A stretch of 64,000 nucleotides of DNA from positions 62,001 through 126,000 of the forward strand of contig JAMAHW010000038.1 of the NCBI GenBank assembly GCA_023627715.1, given 5' to 3'. The translations under genes and the position numbers were made by a program. Below, piece after piece: positions 1 through 12,007 of the stretch (position 1 is the stretch's first letter; each line of letters starts with the position of its first letter). The notes beneath the pieces were generated by a model. That model searched no databases, was not told the DNA's origin, and saw only the letters and a program-made list of their open reading frames with translations. Source of the stretch: Periconia sp. R9002 (lineage: Eukaryota > Ascomycota > Dothideomycetes > Pleosporales > Periconiaceae).

Positions 1-170
1 AGGAAAAAAGTCTCGAATTGCAATCCCCAAAAAACACAGGAGCTGACGATTGCATATATGTGAAATAATCAACAACATAATCTCTATAAGCTGATTCTAT
101 AACTCCAAAGCACTGTAAAACCCAGGCCCAAGAAAACGCCCATTAATATGCTACACCGGGAAAATCACAC

Positions 171-1342
171 TCAGCCCTCCAACCACATCTTCACCAAAGG
201 TACTAGATTAACTTTTCCTTTTAACCCTCGGCCCAAACTTCCCTCACGCCGCTCCATATCACCCACTGACAATCTTTCATCCCCACTTCCCTCACCCACC
301 CCTAGGCCCTCCAGACCCTCCACCAGCCCACACCCGCCCTCAAATTCGCGAATCATTTTCTGAATTCGAACACGACTTCTGCAAAAAAGCACACAGCATG
401 CTAGCACCAGAATGCCATTCGCTTTCCTTCCCGCTTGGCCGTTAAGATTGTGGCGGTTATTACCGCCGCCACGAGAGGAAAATCGAGTAATGTCGTCGCA
501 GTGATAATAGCAGTCGTCGAAGTCAAAGAGGAGGGGTATGGAGGTGAGTGTAGGTTGGAATACAGTTAGGAGGGAGGGTAACTGGATGAGGGATAAGGTG
601 GTGAATGTGGAGAGGATGGATTGCGTGGTGTTGTTTTGGTGGATAGGGGTGGTGTTGGAGTGGGAGGTTGATGTTGCGGTTAGGACGAGGGATTTTAGGG
701 AGGTTGGGGTGATGAGGATGTCGGTTAGGGATTGCACTATTGGATTGGTTAGTTTTGAGGAGGTGAATGTCCAAAGTGAAGTAGGAAAAAGTGAAGAAGT
801 CAATTCCCTGCAAAACGCGTGCGTGAAACAGACTTCTCAAGGGTAGACAGGAAAAAAGTGAAATTCAACATACCATAACCACCTACATCCCCGCAACCCT
901 TCTCTTCACTTACCCCCTTCCAACTCTCAGTCCTAATTTCACTTCCACCGTGACAATCACATAACAATTCCACTCTCAAAAATCTTACTCTTCTCAAATC
1001 GTTGTCGCTCAAAGGAGAATCATAAACCCTTCCCCTTCCTCCTTCTTCTCGCTTTTTCCCAACATCTCCAGTGCCACAAACACACCTCACCTCAAACTCA
1101 TTCCCACTCAAAAACACCAATCGAGCTTCCTCACCGACTTGTTTGCTAGCCCTGAAGATCGCGAGATGGAGGCCATATAGCTGTTTTGCGGGACGAACGG
1201 TGCGACCTTGGAGGGTAAGAGTAGTAGTCCTGTTCGAAGAGGAGGAACGTGGGATGATAACGAGGTGAGAGTAGATTTGTAAACGAATTTCAAGGGGTAG
1301 TGTGAGGAGGGAGGATGATGTACGATCAGTTGAGAATTGCAT
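171..1342 (-). CDS. F-box-like/2EXR-type hypothetical protein, tentative two-exon model
   Basis: The protein starts at the ATG at 1342. Near its N-terminus it has LLTLPLEIRLQIYSHLV, the short helix typical of fungal F-box or 2EXR proteins, which are usually of unknown function or act as substrate adaptors in ubiquitin ligases. The first reading frame ends at 800. A second open frame of about 210 codons (803 down to 171) looks like the continuation. The canonical-looking donor GTATGT at 873 with the acceptor CAG at 808-810 would give an immediate stop. A weaker donor GTTGAA at 869 joins the frames in phase (exons 1342-870 and 807-171, 369 aa). Either the weak donor is used, or the gene is truncated or frameshifted. 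The C-terminal half is Ser/Thr-rich, then Gly-rich, with no recognised domain. Confidence 0.4.
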
Positions 1343-2892
1343 GATAAGAGAAGTGGGTGAACGGATATGTAGGATCCCGCCAGGGGTTCGTCAGTCAGTG
1401 CTTGGTGTACGAAGTTTTGGTTCCTTCTTCTCTCCTCCTCCTTTTCCTTCTCGTTGATGATTTTGAGGCCTGCTTCAAACGAGGAGGCTTTCTTTATAGC
1501 CAAAAGAAGGTCCCTTAGTGTCTCGTCAAGTCCCCACGTGGATGAGAGCGTGGTCGTACTAAGATGATAAAGAGCGTGGAAGTGACCACTCGATGATATT
1601 GGTAGCAGAAGCACGTAAACACCAAGAAATTAATGAAAACAGAAGAAGAAAAAAAAGACAGTAGAATAATACAAGAGAAGAACATGAATCGACAAGAAAC
1701 CCATCTCAAAAACCTAGAAAAACTCCCCATCTTTAAACCCCCCCATCCACCCCCAAAACTCTCCAAATCGCCACCCCACTTACCAATCAAGCAAACAACC
1801 CAACCAAGAAAAAGCGAAACCCTCCGCTGAAACAACCACAAAAAAGAGGGTGGGCCCGCGAAGCCCCTTCGCCACATACACCGCCACGCCTTTTTCTTCT
1901 TCGTCGCTTCTTCTCTGGCCCGGCCCGAGACGGTTCCATGCAGCTAAACACCGCACCATAGATGCACCTATCCCACCAAGTTAGCAGATGCTAAGAGAAT
2001 ACCAATACCAACTAAATCCTGCGCCTTTCCAAAGTCTGGTTGTATCCAAACAACGTTCCATGCAGCTCGCCACCACGCATGGCAGTCCCACGTGTGTCAG
2101 GCTACACGTCAAACGAAACAACCCCACTACTTCCTTGCATCTATCTAATCATCTCAAGGCTGCCTTTTCTTCCGTTTGTACTGCTTTGTAAACCTTCGGT
2201 ATACCTATGTGCAAAGGGCAGACTCAACAATTCTAAGAATTATCTTACCAAGTTTGCTACATGCGACAGAACTCTCCTGTACTAATATAGTTCTATATCC
2301 CCACCTATACATACATGTATATACAATTTGGCGGTCACATTTCCCCTAAGAAATTATAAACCTACTCTTTGTATGCAACCTTACCTATCTACGGACTTAC
2401 ATACCCAACTACCCTTACGCTCTACGTAAACCGCTAACACAACGCATTTACTCGCCTATTGTCCCTTTCTCAAAATGGGAGATATATGTGAATCTTTTCC
2501 TGTCTTCTATCTCTCTCTCTCTCTCTATCTGTGGCAGGACACCGAACGACACGTTTCCCCTACGCGCATATTCTCAGGTCAAAATAATCGATATCATTAT
2601 TTAATTAATACACAGAACTGTCTCTCCCTCTTATACCTTAACTCCCTGAAAACACACATTGAGGCACAAACAAACAAATCTGGATGCGAACGTACGTAAA
2701 CCTACGCACGATACATTCGTTGCATTTTCAGTTTTGACTTGGAATGATTCAGATGGAGAGGTCTCAGCAAGAAAGTCTTGCTACGTAGTTTCAGAACAAA
2801 AATCGATCCATATCAACAATTTTGCTTATCCCGAGTAAATATATACACTGTTCGACATGTAGGTAGAAACATTAACCGATCGTCCGTTTTGT
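1343..2892. other. Intergenic region without convincing gene
   Basis: Only short, compositionally biased open frames occur. The region is pyrimidine-rich and carries a CT dinucleotide run at about 2511-2526. It contains the upstream side of the F-box-like gene and the 3' flank of the AAA ATPase gene. I see no RNA gene. Confidence 0.6.
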
Positions 2893-5800
2893 TCAGTAAT
2901 TATCGTAATACTGTCCACCGCTATCCCGTTGCATCTGATCCATATCACGCATCATAGATTCTCCTTCCTGTCCATGTTGCGGAGACCATGCCATCGGCTG
3001 CTGCGCGACATTCGGGTTTGTCTGTTGACCCGTACCAGGTGCGCCCTGCATTCTCATGCTGAAAGGTATAGGATTTGTTGGATGTCCACTGTAACCTCCT
3101 TGACTCGGGGTCTGGCTGTGGCTTGGATGCGGTGATGGCGAGCCTCCAGTCAAAGGCGTTCGAGTTCGAGGGATAGATGATGGTGGCTTGGGGCTTGAAA
3201 AACCAACTTGTGGACCTGGATATCCCGCTTGGTGATGTGGACGCGTATTATACGATGGCATCTCGTGCGTCAACTCAGAAGGTTGCCCATGACCTTGAGG
3301 ATAAAGCTGTCTTCGAGCACTGTCATAGTAACCTTGTGGGCCCCCAGGCTCGGTTGTGACGGATCGTTCCGGAGAAAACACATAACTGTCGTCACGGAAC
3401 TTATTGGCCCTAGCCAGTTCAGGATCAGTTTTGCGCAGTGTACGTTGGCGGAACTCATCGTATTTCTGCGTCGCGATTGCCACGTCTCTAAAATGAGAGG
3501 CATGTAGTTGTACTTGCGATCCAGGGTTCCTAAGTCCGTCGTATCGCGCCATGGCTGCAGCGACCTGGAAAGAATTTCGGATCTGTCGACCATTCCAGCT
3601 TCCTACACTATCGTTTCCGTATTTCTCAAAATGTTCCTTTGCGTACGCCAGGATCTCTTCTCGGAAAATGTACATTCCCTGACTCTTTGAGCTCTGCTTT
3701 CGAGCCTCCTCAATGATTTCCAGTCGATCCAAATTAATTTTGAATATCTTCTGCACCTTGTCCAGGTTCAACGGTTCGTAGTGGAGGCTGACATGCACTC
3801 GCGATTTGAGCGCTTCGTCTAGTGAGCCTGGACGGTTGGTAGTGAGAAACAACACCCCTTTGTAGTACTCCAGAATGCGAAGAATGGCTAGTAAACAATA
3901 TCAGTCTTAACCCTTACGCGCTAAAGGTTGAACGAGGTTATACTCACTGGAAACCATAGCATTCCTCTTCAAGTCATTGATACTTCTCTGCGTAAGAAAC
4001 ACATCTGCTTCGTCGAGAAGAAGAACACAATTCCAGACCTGAGCAAGCCGGAATATCTCTGTCAGTGCAGTTTCGACACTATCAGGTTGATAGCCTAGGT
4101 CCCCGCAGCCAATAGAAAATAACGGTTTGTCGTACTTTTGAGCGACGGCTTCTGCGGTGGCTGTCTTTCCAACTCCTGGAGCTCCATGGAGAAGAATTAC
4201 AATGCCTCTGCCCTTACCCCGAATAAGGTCCTGATCGGGAATCGTTGGACCAGGTCCACGGTTAAGGTCCATGTTCTCGAAATGAGTATGTAGAAGACTT
4301 TCTATCGTCCTCTTATGACCATAGTCGATCTCCAAGCTAGCGAACGGGTCCTGAACCTTTTCAATCTCTCGCAAACCGCGGATGTCTATTTGGAAATACG
4401 AGCGTTCCCGGAAGGAGTATGCGAAAAGCCGAGTAGGAAGCAGGAGTATGTCCTCCCCTACAATCGTGTCGATTTTATGCGGTTCGTTGGTTGCTGTGTA
4501 ACTGGATACCGTGATATATGGGTCCTCCTTGGCCCATTCATTCCATTCAACGACGTTGAAATTCGCCCAAACCTGAATCAGGTCCTTTTCTTGTGATAGT
4601 TTTTTCGATCTCTTTTTGTTTTCCCAGTGAATTACAGGCACTGGATCAGCTCTCCATTCGCAACGTGGAACGCCACGGTGTATGGACCAAAAGAATTCCG
4701 GTTTCCACATTGGGCGCGATTGGAACACCTCATCGAAGTCGATGACAACCTCGCTGTCTATGTATATCTGATCGTCATCCATGCCCTCCATAGGCAACCC
4801 GGCAACGTTCTTAGTAATTGACCATCCTTCATAGAGCATTTGACGTTTGTTTCTGGTATGAGCATACTCGACAAAGTGAGCACGCTCGTCTCGAAGCTTT
4901 GCAATGGCATCTCGGTTGGGGTGAAATCGCAGAGGATATACCCTCAAGGATGTGATATCAACTTCGCCATCAAATTCTTCGATGCTCCAGCTGTTGGAAA
5001 CGGGGCAAAATGTGGTCCCTGTGTAATCCAAGTAATAGCAAATAAGCATCTTGTCATTATCGTCGGCATCGTCGGCGTCGGCGTCGGCATCGTCACCGTC
5101 ATCAGCGTCCTTCTTCTTCTTTTTACGCCCAATGCTAGAGTAATGCGCCTTCTCAATATGATCGAACTTCCAGTTTGACTCTGCATCATAGAACTTATGC
5201 ATCCGCCATACACGCTGCTCTGTTGTCGCTTTTCGCTTGGATACGCTCGAAGGCTCTGGGACATACACCAACTCTCCAGGTTGGAACAACATCCACATGT
5301 CTTGAAACCGCACTTTCTTGGAAAAATCTCCTTCGTAGTTCCCTTTTCTGAGCTGATTAAAGCGTGGAATGATGTACTCATCTACGAACTGAACATAAGT
5401 ATTCAACTCCGCGAGTTCATCTTCGTCAATCGGGTCTTTTGACCGAGAATCGTCGTCGTCCTGGGTCTGCTCTAGATCTGCTGAAGTAGCATTTTCGATA
5501 GCAGTTGAAGGTATTTCGCTTTTGGGATTCTCCTTGGCGCTCTCGGAAGCTGCATGAGGAGTGGAATCGGCATGGTCATCACCATCAGTCGTGGTCTTCG
5601 TCGTTTTTAGCGGAATATCCCGTATTGATTTTTTCAACTCATCGTGGACGTAGATGAGAGATTTGAAGGGTTCGAGAAAGATGACGGGCATGTCGACATT
5701 AAGGTGATAGATCTGATACCGACTTGAAATTCTCTCAATCATGGAAAGGACGATCTTAGACCGGATCCTAATATGCCGGATCCAGCGTTTCTTCTTTACG

Positions 5801-6228
5801 GTTGAAGATGAACCAGGCGGCGCTTGCGCTTCGCTAAATGATCCATCATCAACCTGTATTCTGCGACTGAATTCCTGTCTCACTTCGTCCTTCAACTGTT
5901 CGCCGGACCACAGAACATCTATTGCGTCTTGTCCTTCTTCATCGGCGAATGTGTTTTTGAATTGCTCCCAGTCACACCAGCGAATCGTGGGTGTGATCTT
6001 TGTTTTACGCTTGGCGTTAGATTCAGTCTTGCTTTCAGTTACAGTCTCCTTCTTTTCAGACTCTAAAGCCTTCACACGATCTTCCATGGCCTTGAGTTGC
6101 GACACCAAAACATCGATAGATAGTTCTTTCGTGAGAGGCACCTCTTGTGTGACCGGAGTTTCCGAAGAAGGTGATTTTGGGGGGTTTGGTGCTTCCGATG
6201 AAGCAACCAAAGGAGCTTCAGATTCCAT
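2893..6228 (-). CDS. AAA+ ATPase with fungal N-terminal domain (DUF7025-like), two exons
   Basis: Exons are 6228-3948 and 3887-2893, and the intron (GTGAGT..TAG) is 60 bp. The product is 1091 aa. The start at 6228 (MESEAPL) is preferred over an in-frame ATG at 6297 because an acidic, Pro/Ser-rich N-terminus begins there. A short coiled coil (VSQLKAMEDRVKALESEKKE) lies near residues 40-60. A long middle region resembles the DUF7025 domain of fungal AAA proteins. The ATPase core has Walker A GAPGVGKT near residue 685 and Walker B LLLDEAD near 740. Splicing joins NAMVS to TILRILEYYKGVLFLTTNR, the conserved sensor strand with Asn-Arg. The C-terminus is Gln/Pro/Gly-rich and probably disordered. 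The family probably remodels proteins, but the substrate is unknown. It is divergent from the DUF7708-like gene across about 630 bp. Confidence 0.9.
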
Positions 6229-6861
6229 GGCTGCGACAGGTCCGATGGTTGATTTCCTGATGATGAGAGTGAAACAAACAAAACAGAAAGGGTCCAAAGC
6301 GCGTAGTTAAAGCCAAAGCAAGAACGCTAATCCCATTCGATGGATGATACGCAACGGCCCCCAAATTTATGTGTCGCCGCAAGGCTGAGGCCGTGTTGCG
6401 AACGCAATACCCCTCTTCGTCTCACCCGCTTTGGTTTTCACCTGCCTTATATTGCCTAAAAGCAACTAACTAATTATACCCTGCACCACGTACGGATCTT
6501 GCGGCTCAAGCTGGGCACATACAACCAATGTTGTGGATACGAGGATGACTCTCCTAAGGTCCTGGCCAGATTGACCCGTTGACTATATATATAACCCTTC
6601 CTATAGGCTAAGTGTTTCAGCTCGTCACCGATTAGGGGTATACCCTCTGAAATGTGGACGCTTTAGTTTACTCGACAATGCGGGAACATGGATCACCAAT
6701 GCGGTAAGCGAGCCACAAAAATAAGCAGAGCCTTGTGAACGGTGGCGTTCTGGCGACGGCGATAAGAGCGGCAGTCGGCGTCGGCGATCGGGCACGCAAG
6801 AATGCTTCCTCAAGTAATTGTTTTCTTCTCGATATCCACCACAACAGTGTAGCTTCCCACC
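6229..6861. promoter_or_regulatory. Shared intergenic region between divergent AAA and DUF7708-like genes
   Basis: This 633-bp segment must hold the promoters of both divergent genes. A TA-rich run (ctatatatataac) lies at about 6583-6595, about 270 bp upstream of the rightward start. No specific operator can be assigned. Confidence 0.5.
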
Positions 6862-9227
6862 ATGACAGCAGATCGTCTTATACCCCAGGATCTCCAAAAG
6901 CAGCTCAAAGATAGTAGTGAGATTGCAATCTTCCAGCAATGGAAAGACACCGAGTCATCGCCAGTTCACCCTTTGCTGCCTAACACTGGGCAATCCCATT
7001 TCGATCTACAACGAGCTGAATTTGTGCCTAGACGGCCCTACCAGTCAGGCTCTTTCTAGCGAAACACAAGGCATAAGAACTAACATTAATCTAGTGATCT
7101 TGAACAATATGTCTCCATATGTCGCGAAAAAAACAGTCGACCGCCAACATGGCAAGACGCTCTCGACCAGGCGGAAGCTGCCGAAAGAAGCTACAACCGG
7201 CACAACACAGAGAGAGGATTCGGGAAATTTATGAAAGAAAGAGGCGCATCCTGGGCTACCGACCTGGCACCACTAAGGGTGTTATTTCCTGAGGACCATG
7301 GACTTAACGTGATAGCTGGGGGGCTTAGTTTAATATTCCACGTAAGTGTCCTCGATAATTCTTCGTGTCTTTCACTGATACATGCTGCACAATGTCTTTA
7401 GGGCCTATCTAAAATTGCAGATAACCGTGAAAAGATATTTTCCTTTTTCAGAGAGGTCCCAGTAATAGCAGATGAGGCCACAAAAAGGCACAAGCTTCTT
7501 ACAGCCAACTACCCATCAAAGGTAGTCATGGCTTTGGACGATCGGTTGGACGATTTATGCCAATCTATTATCAATGGTTTATGTGGGCTCATACATATCG
7601 TACAACCTAGAGAGAAGAAATCATGTATGAAATTATCCATCTGAGCTAATAGCCTATGGCTGCAACTGACGTCAAACAGTGCTTGCTAAAGCGAGGCTAT
7701 CTACAAAGGCGTCGCCGAGACTTGAGTCCATTTTTCGGGTTGATTCCACTGCTGACAGGATCGATATGCTCACAAAGGAAGTAAGGCAGAGCAAGGACAT
7801 GTTCAACGAATGTGCCAAAACCTTGGAAGCCAAATTGAGTCGAGACAATTTCACTGTTGGTAAGGAGTCGTTGCGTGAGATCCAGGCTACCCGTCAGACT
7901 GTACACAAGGGATGGCAAGACAGTCGCACCCTCAGCGAAGAGGCGTTACGCGAGGCCAAAATGATTCAACGCGGTGTAGATCACTTAACATACACTGTTA
8001 CTATGGACCGTGTGGAGCGGCAACACACCGAAAACGCGTTTTACAATATTCTGATGAACACCATCAGATCAATACAGCTCGACTATGAAAGTCAGTTCTC
8101 CCAATCAAACTCACTGTTTTCCTAGCTAACGATGGAACATTCAAGTAAAACTGGCTTCGTCCCTACAAATGAACACAACAACCAGGGCACAGAAACCGGC
8201 CATTACGCTATACCAGCTTTTAGAGCTACTCCAAGTTGACCCACGTTCTCCAGGAAATGACCTACTAGAGGCTTCTCAGTCTTCCTTGACGATAGAAGAC
8301 GAAGCCCAGCAACTCTCCGGGAGAATTCTCAACGATGAAACATTCCAGAATTGGCTTTTTACGCCCCAATCAGCAGGCCTGATGGTCGAAGAATTGGAAA
8401 TAGCAAGACACTCCGAGTCCGACTTACCTTTTGGCATGTTCTTAGGTATGCTCATGGCCAGTCTGCGCATGCTTACTAGACAGGGGCATCAACTGCGGTT
8501 TGCCTCTTGCTTCTTTTGCAGTATGCACTCGCAACCATCAGAGCTCCTGAGTGGGCCTAGCGGAATGATGCGGTCCCTGATCTCACAACTTCTACTTTCC
8601 ATCTCCGAAATCGATGCAGACTCGACGCTTTTGGACTTGACCTTCTTAGAAGAGGCTCCACGCTTACTTGAAGCAGCAGCCAATCAAAATGTCACAGATC
8701 TTTGCGAGCTCTACATTCACCTGATCCGCCATCTGCCCCACACTGCCACAGTCATATGCCTTATCGATGGTGTCGAAAATTTCGAAACTATCGAGACACC
8801 CACATGCAACTGGAAAGCTGAGATTTACTATGTGGTGCAGCAACTACAAGCGCTGGCTCGTCTGCATGATGGAAAGTGTGCTTTCAAATTCTGCATCACT
8901 ACCTGTGGAACCACCTACATTGGAAACTTATTCGCACCCTATGAGTCCATCTCTCCCGGGTCCAACCATCTTGGTGCATCGATTCTTAGCGAAGAATCGT
9001 TCGTAGATGATCTGATGGATGCCGACTCCATGTTTCGTACGACCAAATCTATCCAGTACACATCGAGTTTTGACGATCTTCGAGGCTTTGATTCCCATGC
9101 GGGACATCTTCATCCACTCCATCACGCAAAACAGTACGGTTCGCACTCAACAGGCGATAGTCATAGTTATCACACAGTACGTGCGAGTCTGAGCAACCCC
9201 AATCTGGGCATGCATGGGCATTACTAG
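6862..9227 (+). CDS. DUF7708-like fungal protein with degenerate NTPase-like C-terminal half, five exons
   Basis: Exons are 6862-7043, 7095-7341, 7402-7624, 7680-8090 and 8146-9227, giving 714 aa. All introns are 51-60 bp and in phase; CTAAC or CTGAC branch sites are visible in several. After about 80 residues, TWQDALDQAEAAERSYN opens an alpha-helical domain. This domain continues through NVIAGGLSLIFH and GLSKIADNREKIFSFF and resembles the fungal DUF7708 domain, often found in front of NACHT or ankyrin receptor modules. The middle is coiled-coil-rich. The C-terminal half has GPSGMMRSLISQLL where a P-loop would be, but without GxxxxGKS, and VICLIDGVENFE, which looks like a worn Walker B strand. 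The last 80 residues are His/Ser-rich. The role is unknown, and loss of ATP binding is an inference from the missing Lys. Confidence 0.8.
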
Positions 9228-9814
9228 GATTGTGGCACTGCAAATGGTGCTCGCATAGTTTGTAAGCTGCGACAATAGAAATCTTGGGAATGTCTCAAAC
9301 ATGTACTCAGACCCCTATTTTTGTCCATTTTTCTGGCCGATGAACTATAAACTCGAATTCCGTCCTTCCTTTTTATTATCGTATCCCAATACTCATTCCT
9401 CATGCGTTATTGTCGAGGAAGCGAAATACCCATACGGTGGGGCATTCAGCCATTTTGTCATTCAGGCACCCAGTGCCAGCATCATTTATGCAAGATATCG
9501 ATGCGTCAGATTGAACGATATCAGTACTCTAGCATACGCGCCAACTCTTCTGTCGAATCAGAGACTTTACCGAGCTAGCTTAGAACGCCGCGTTAGCCCT
9601 CAAACATAGATAGCGACTAGCGGCTGCGCCACCCCTTACTACGATCAACATACCCTTAATGGTGTTTCGCGTCATTGAAAGCGCCCCATAACCCTTCTTT
9701 TCCCTGCTTTCCTACGTCGTGTTCTCCAACAATCTCATCTTGCGTGGGCGCTCACGTTCAGAGAATTGATAACTCTCAATGTATACGGGGAAATCAAATT
9801 AGGACGGTCTCAAA
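9228..9814. other. Intergenic region
   Basis: No coding signal stands out on either strand. It holds the 3' flank of the DUF7708-like gene and the promoter of the membrane-protein gene. Confidence 0.55.
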
Positions 9815-11802
9815 ATGGCTATTGACCAAGAATTATTGACTAGGTACTCGGAAGTCCAAGAACCTCCAGAAGAATATTCATCCCATGGCCATGAGAAATT
9901 TGCCTCCAATCGATGGAGCTTCAGCAGAAGCAGCAGCTTTTTGTGGATGCTAGTGTCCTTTTTGTGCGGTATGTTAAACTCTAAGTACAGATTTGTTTAT
10001 CATTGAGATACTACGTAGCGTAGCGTATTAAGACACTAATTATGTACTTCAACTACCCTAGCTACATGTAACTAACTTTGTACCCGCGATATAGGTATAG
10101 GAATATCGATTGGCCATCACTTTTTTTATAGCAGATTCAATGGTTTGAGGGTCGACGAAGTTTCAATCAGTCAAACATGGATCATTCGAATCGGTACAAT
10201 TTTTGCATTTGTTGCTAAGACGCTGCTGGTAGTCGCGGTTTCGATTGCCTTTGTTCAACAGCAATGGCTAGCACTCTCTTCCCATCGCTTCAAAATACGG
10301 CAGATTGATGCAATCACGAATGTTCTCGGTAATGCCTTGAATTTTCTCCACAGTCGAATATGGCTTCATTTCCCTTCGCTTACAGTTCTGGCTATTGTAG
10401 TGTGGTAAGTACTTATCACAGGACATTATCATTTGAAACTCGTGCTGATCAATCAAGGCTGCTACCAATAGCTGCTATCGTCACACCAGCAACTATAACT
10501 GTTATTACAAAACTCGACAATCGAATAGAATTGCGGGGAAATCTTCCACAGCTGTATTTCGACCCGAATAATTACGCCAATCTGCAAACCCTAGTAAGGT
10601 CAGACTACCTCAGTCCTTCGCCCAATACCCTGAGGACAGCATTTGGCAGCGCGATGACAGGACGGATACTCGGCATCCCACAAGAATATCCTAACATGAC
10701 TTACCCTATACAATTTCTTGGGCCGGCCCTCCGTTGCGACCATGCTGACACGAACCTCACGAGTGAAGTACTAGCTTCGTATAAAAAATATCTTAATAGC
10801 GTTGAGAACAAATACCGCTATCTCGCATGGGTACCATCCGGCAACGGTCGAGGCAACCTTACTTCTGCCACGGGTAAAGACATAGAATCCTTAGACACGG
10901 ATTCTACGGATGCCGCGCACATATACATTATTCCCAATACTACAAGTGCCGGCGCCGGCCCCACCGTCATCGGCGGCATGCCAACTGGTTCAGATGGCGA
11001 TCATTACGGATACCAGGACCTTCTGGATTGCAAACTGTATAACGCATCATATCGAGCGTTTTTCAATCTGACCTTCCCTACCCAAGCCATTACCATCGAG
11101 TCCAAAGAATTCCTCAATCCTGTCAATGTCTCCAATGATGTTTCTGCCTGGCGACGTTCAAACGGATCACCGAACGCAGTTGGTCGCCATGCACAACGAA
11201 TCTGCTATCAGTCCATCATGGACTCTTTCGGGCGGCTACTCGTTGGTTATGAGTGGTGGAGAGACGGCTTCACAGTAACAGAGAAAACCAGTTGGAACAT
11301 GATGGCCATTGATTGGAAAACGCGCGATGGAACACAAAAAGGCCTCGAAACCTTGTTCCAAAACATCACGCTTAGCATGTTGGCGACTTCATCATTAACG
11401 TAAATACTGCCTCTACCCAGTTTCCGCTCTCAAGCTAATCACAGGCACAGCATGAACTCTACCGTAGCAGCGAGAAACACTGTTCCAGTCACCATTCTCA
11501 CCAGTATAAACGTGTACTCGTACAATTCGGAAGACCTATGGCTGGCCTACGGCGTATCCGGTGCTGCTGCTTTATTATGCACCATTTTAGGAGCATATAG
11601 CGTATGGCGCAACGGAGGACTTGGATACCAGAATATTTTCTCTACTTATGTCCGTGCAATTCGCAACCAGGAGCTAAAGGACATGATTGATCCGAACGAT
11701 CGTGCCGGGGAGCCTCTGCCTAAGAAGCTTGCTGAGATTAGCATTATATTAGACACCCGCGAGCAGTCCACAAAAAGTATTGCGATGCATAGTTGGAGAT
11801 AG
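9815..11802 (+). CDS. Multi-pass fungal membrane protein with large glycosylated lumenal loop, four exons
   Basis: Exons are 9815-9968, 10095-10404, 10458-11399 and 11445-11802, giving 587 aa. The exon 2 acceptor could also be at 10100, which stays in frame. Membrane segments are visible at SSSFLWMLVSFLCG, at TIFAFVAKTLLVVAVSIAFV, around SLTVLAIVVWLLPIAAIVTP, and near the C-terminus at GVSGAAALLCTILGAY. Between the third and fourth lies a loop of about 350 residues with many N-x-S/T sites and a few Cys, as expected of an extracytoplasmic domain. The arrangement matches an abundant uncharacterised fungal family, often mislabelled 'formylmethionine deformylase-like'. No enzymatic motif is visible. 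The short cytoplasmic tail is charged. Confidence 0.82.
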
Positions 11803-12007
11803 TTGGAAAATATCCACGGTTTAGTTGTGAAATGGCGAACGTGTTTATCATTATCCGCTATAGTTTATCCCTGTATTTCATTCTGCTAATGCGAGATGTT
11901 GTTTGCCCAGCCATCACAGCATAATTTCGAGAAAAATATAATCTAACCGTCGAAAAGTATTGATCACTCGTAGTATCAACAGTAGATGAACTGTCACAGC
12001 ATCGATT

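Noticed and set aside
5741..6310. 189-codon plus-strand open frame inside the AAA gene
   Set aside because: Antisense shadow of the well-supported AAA ATPase coding frame.
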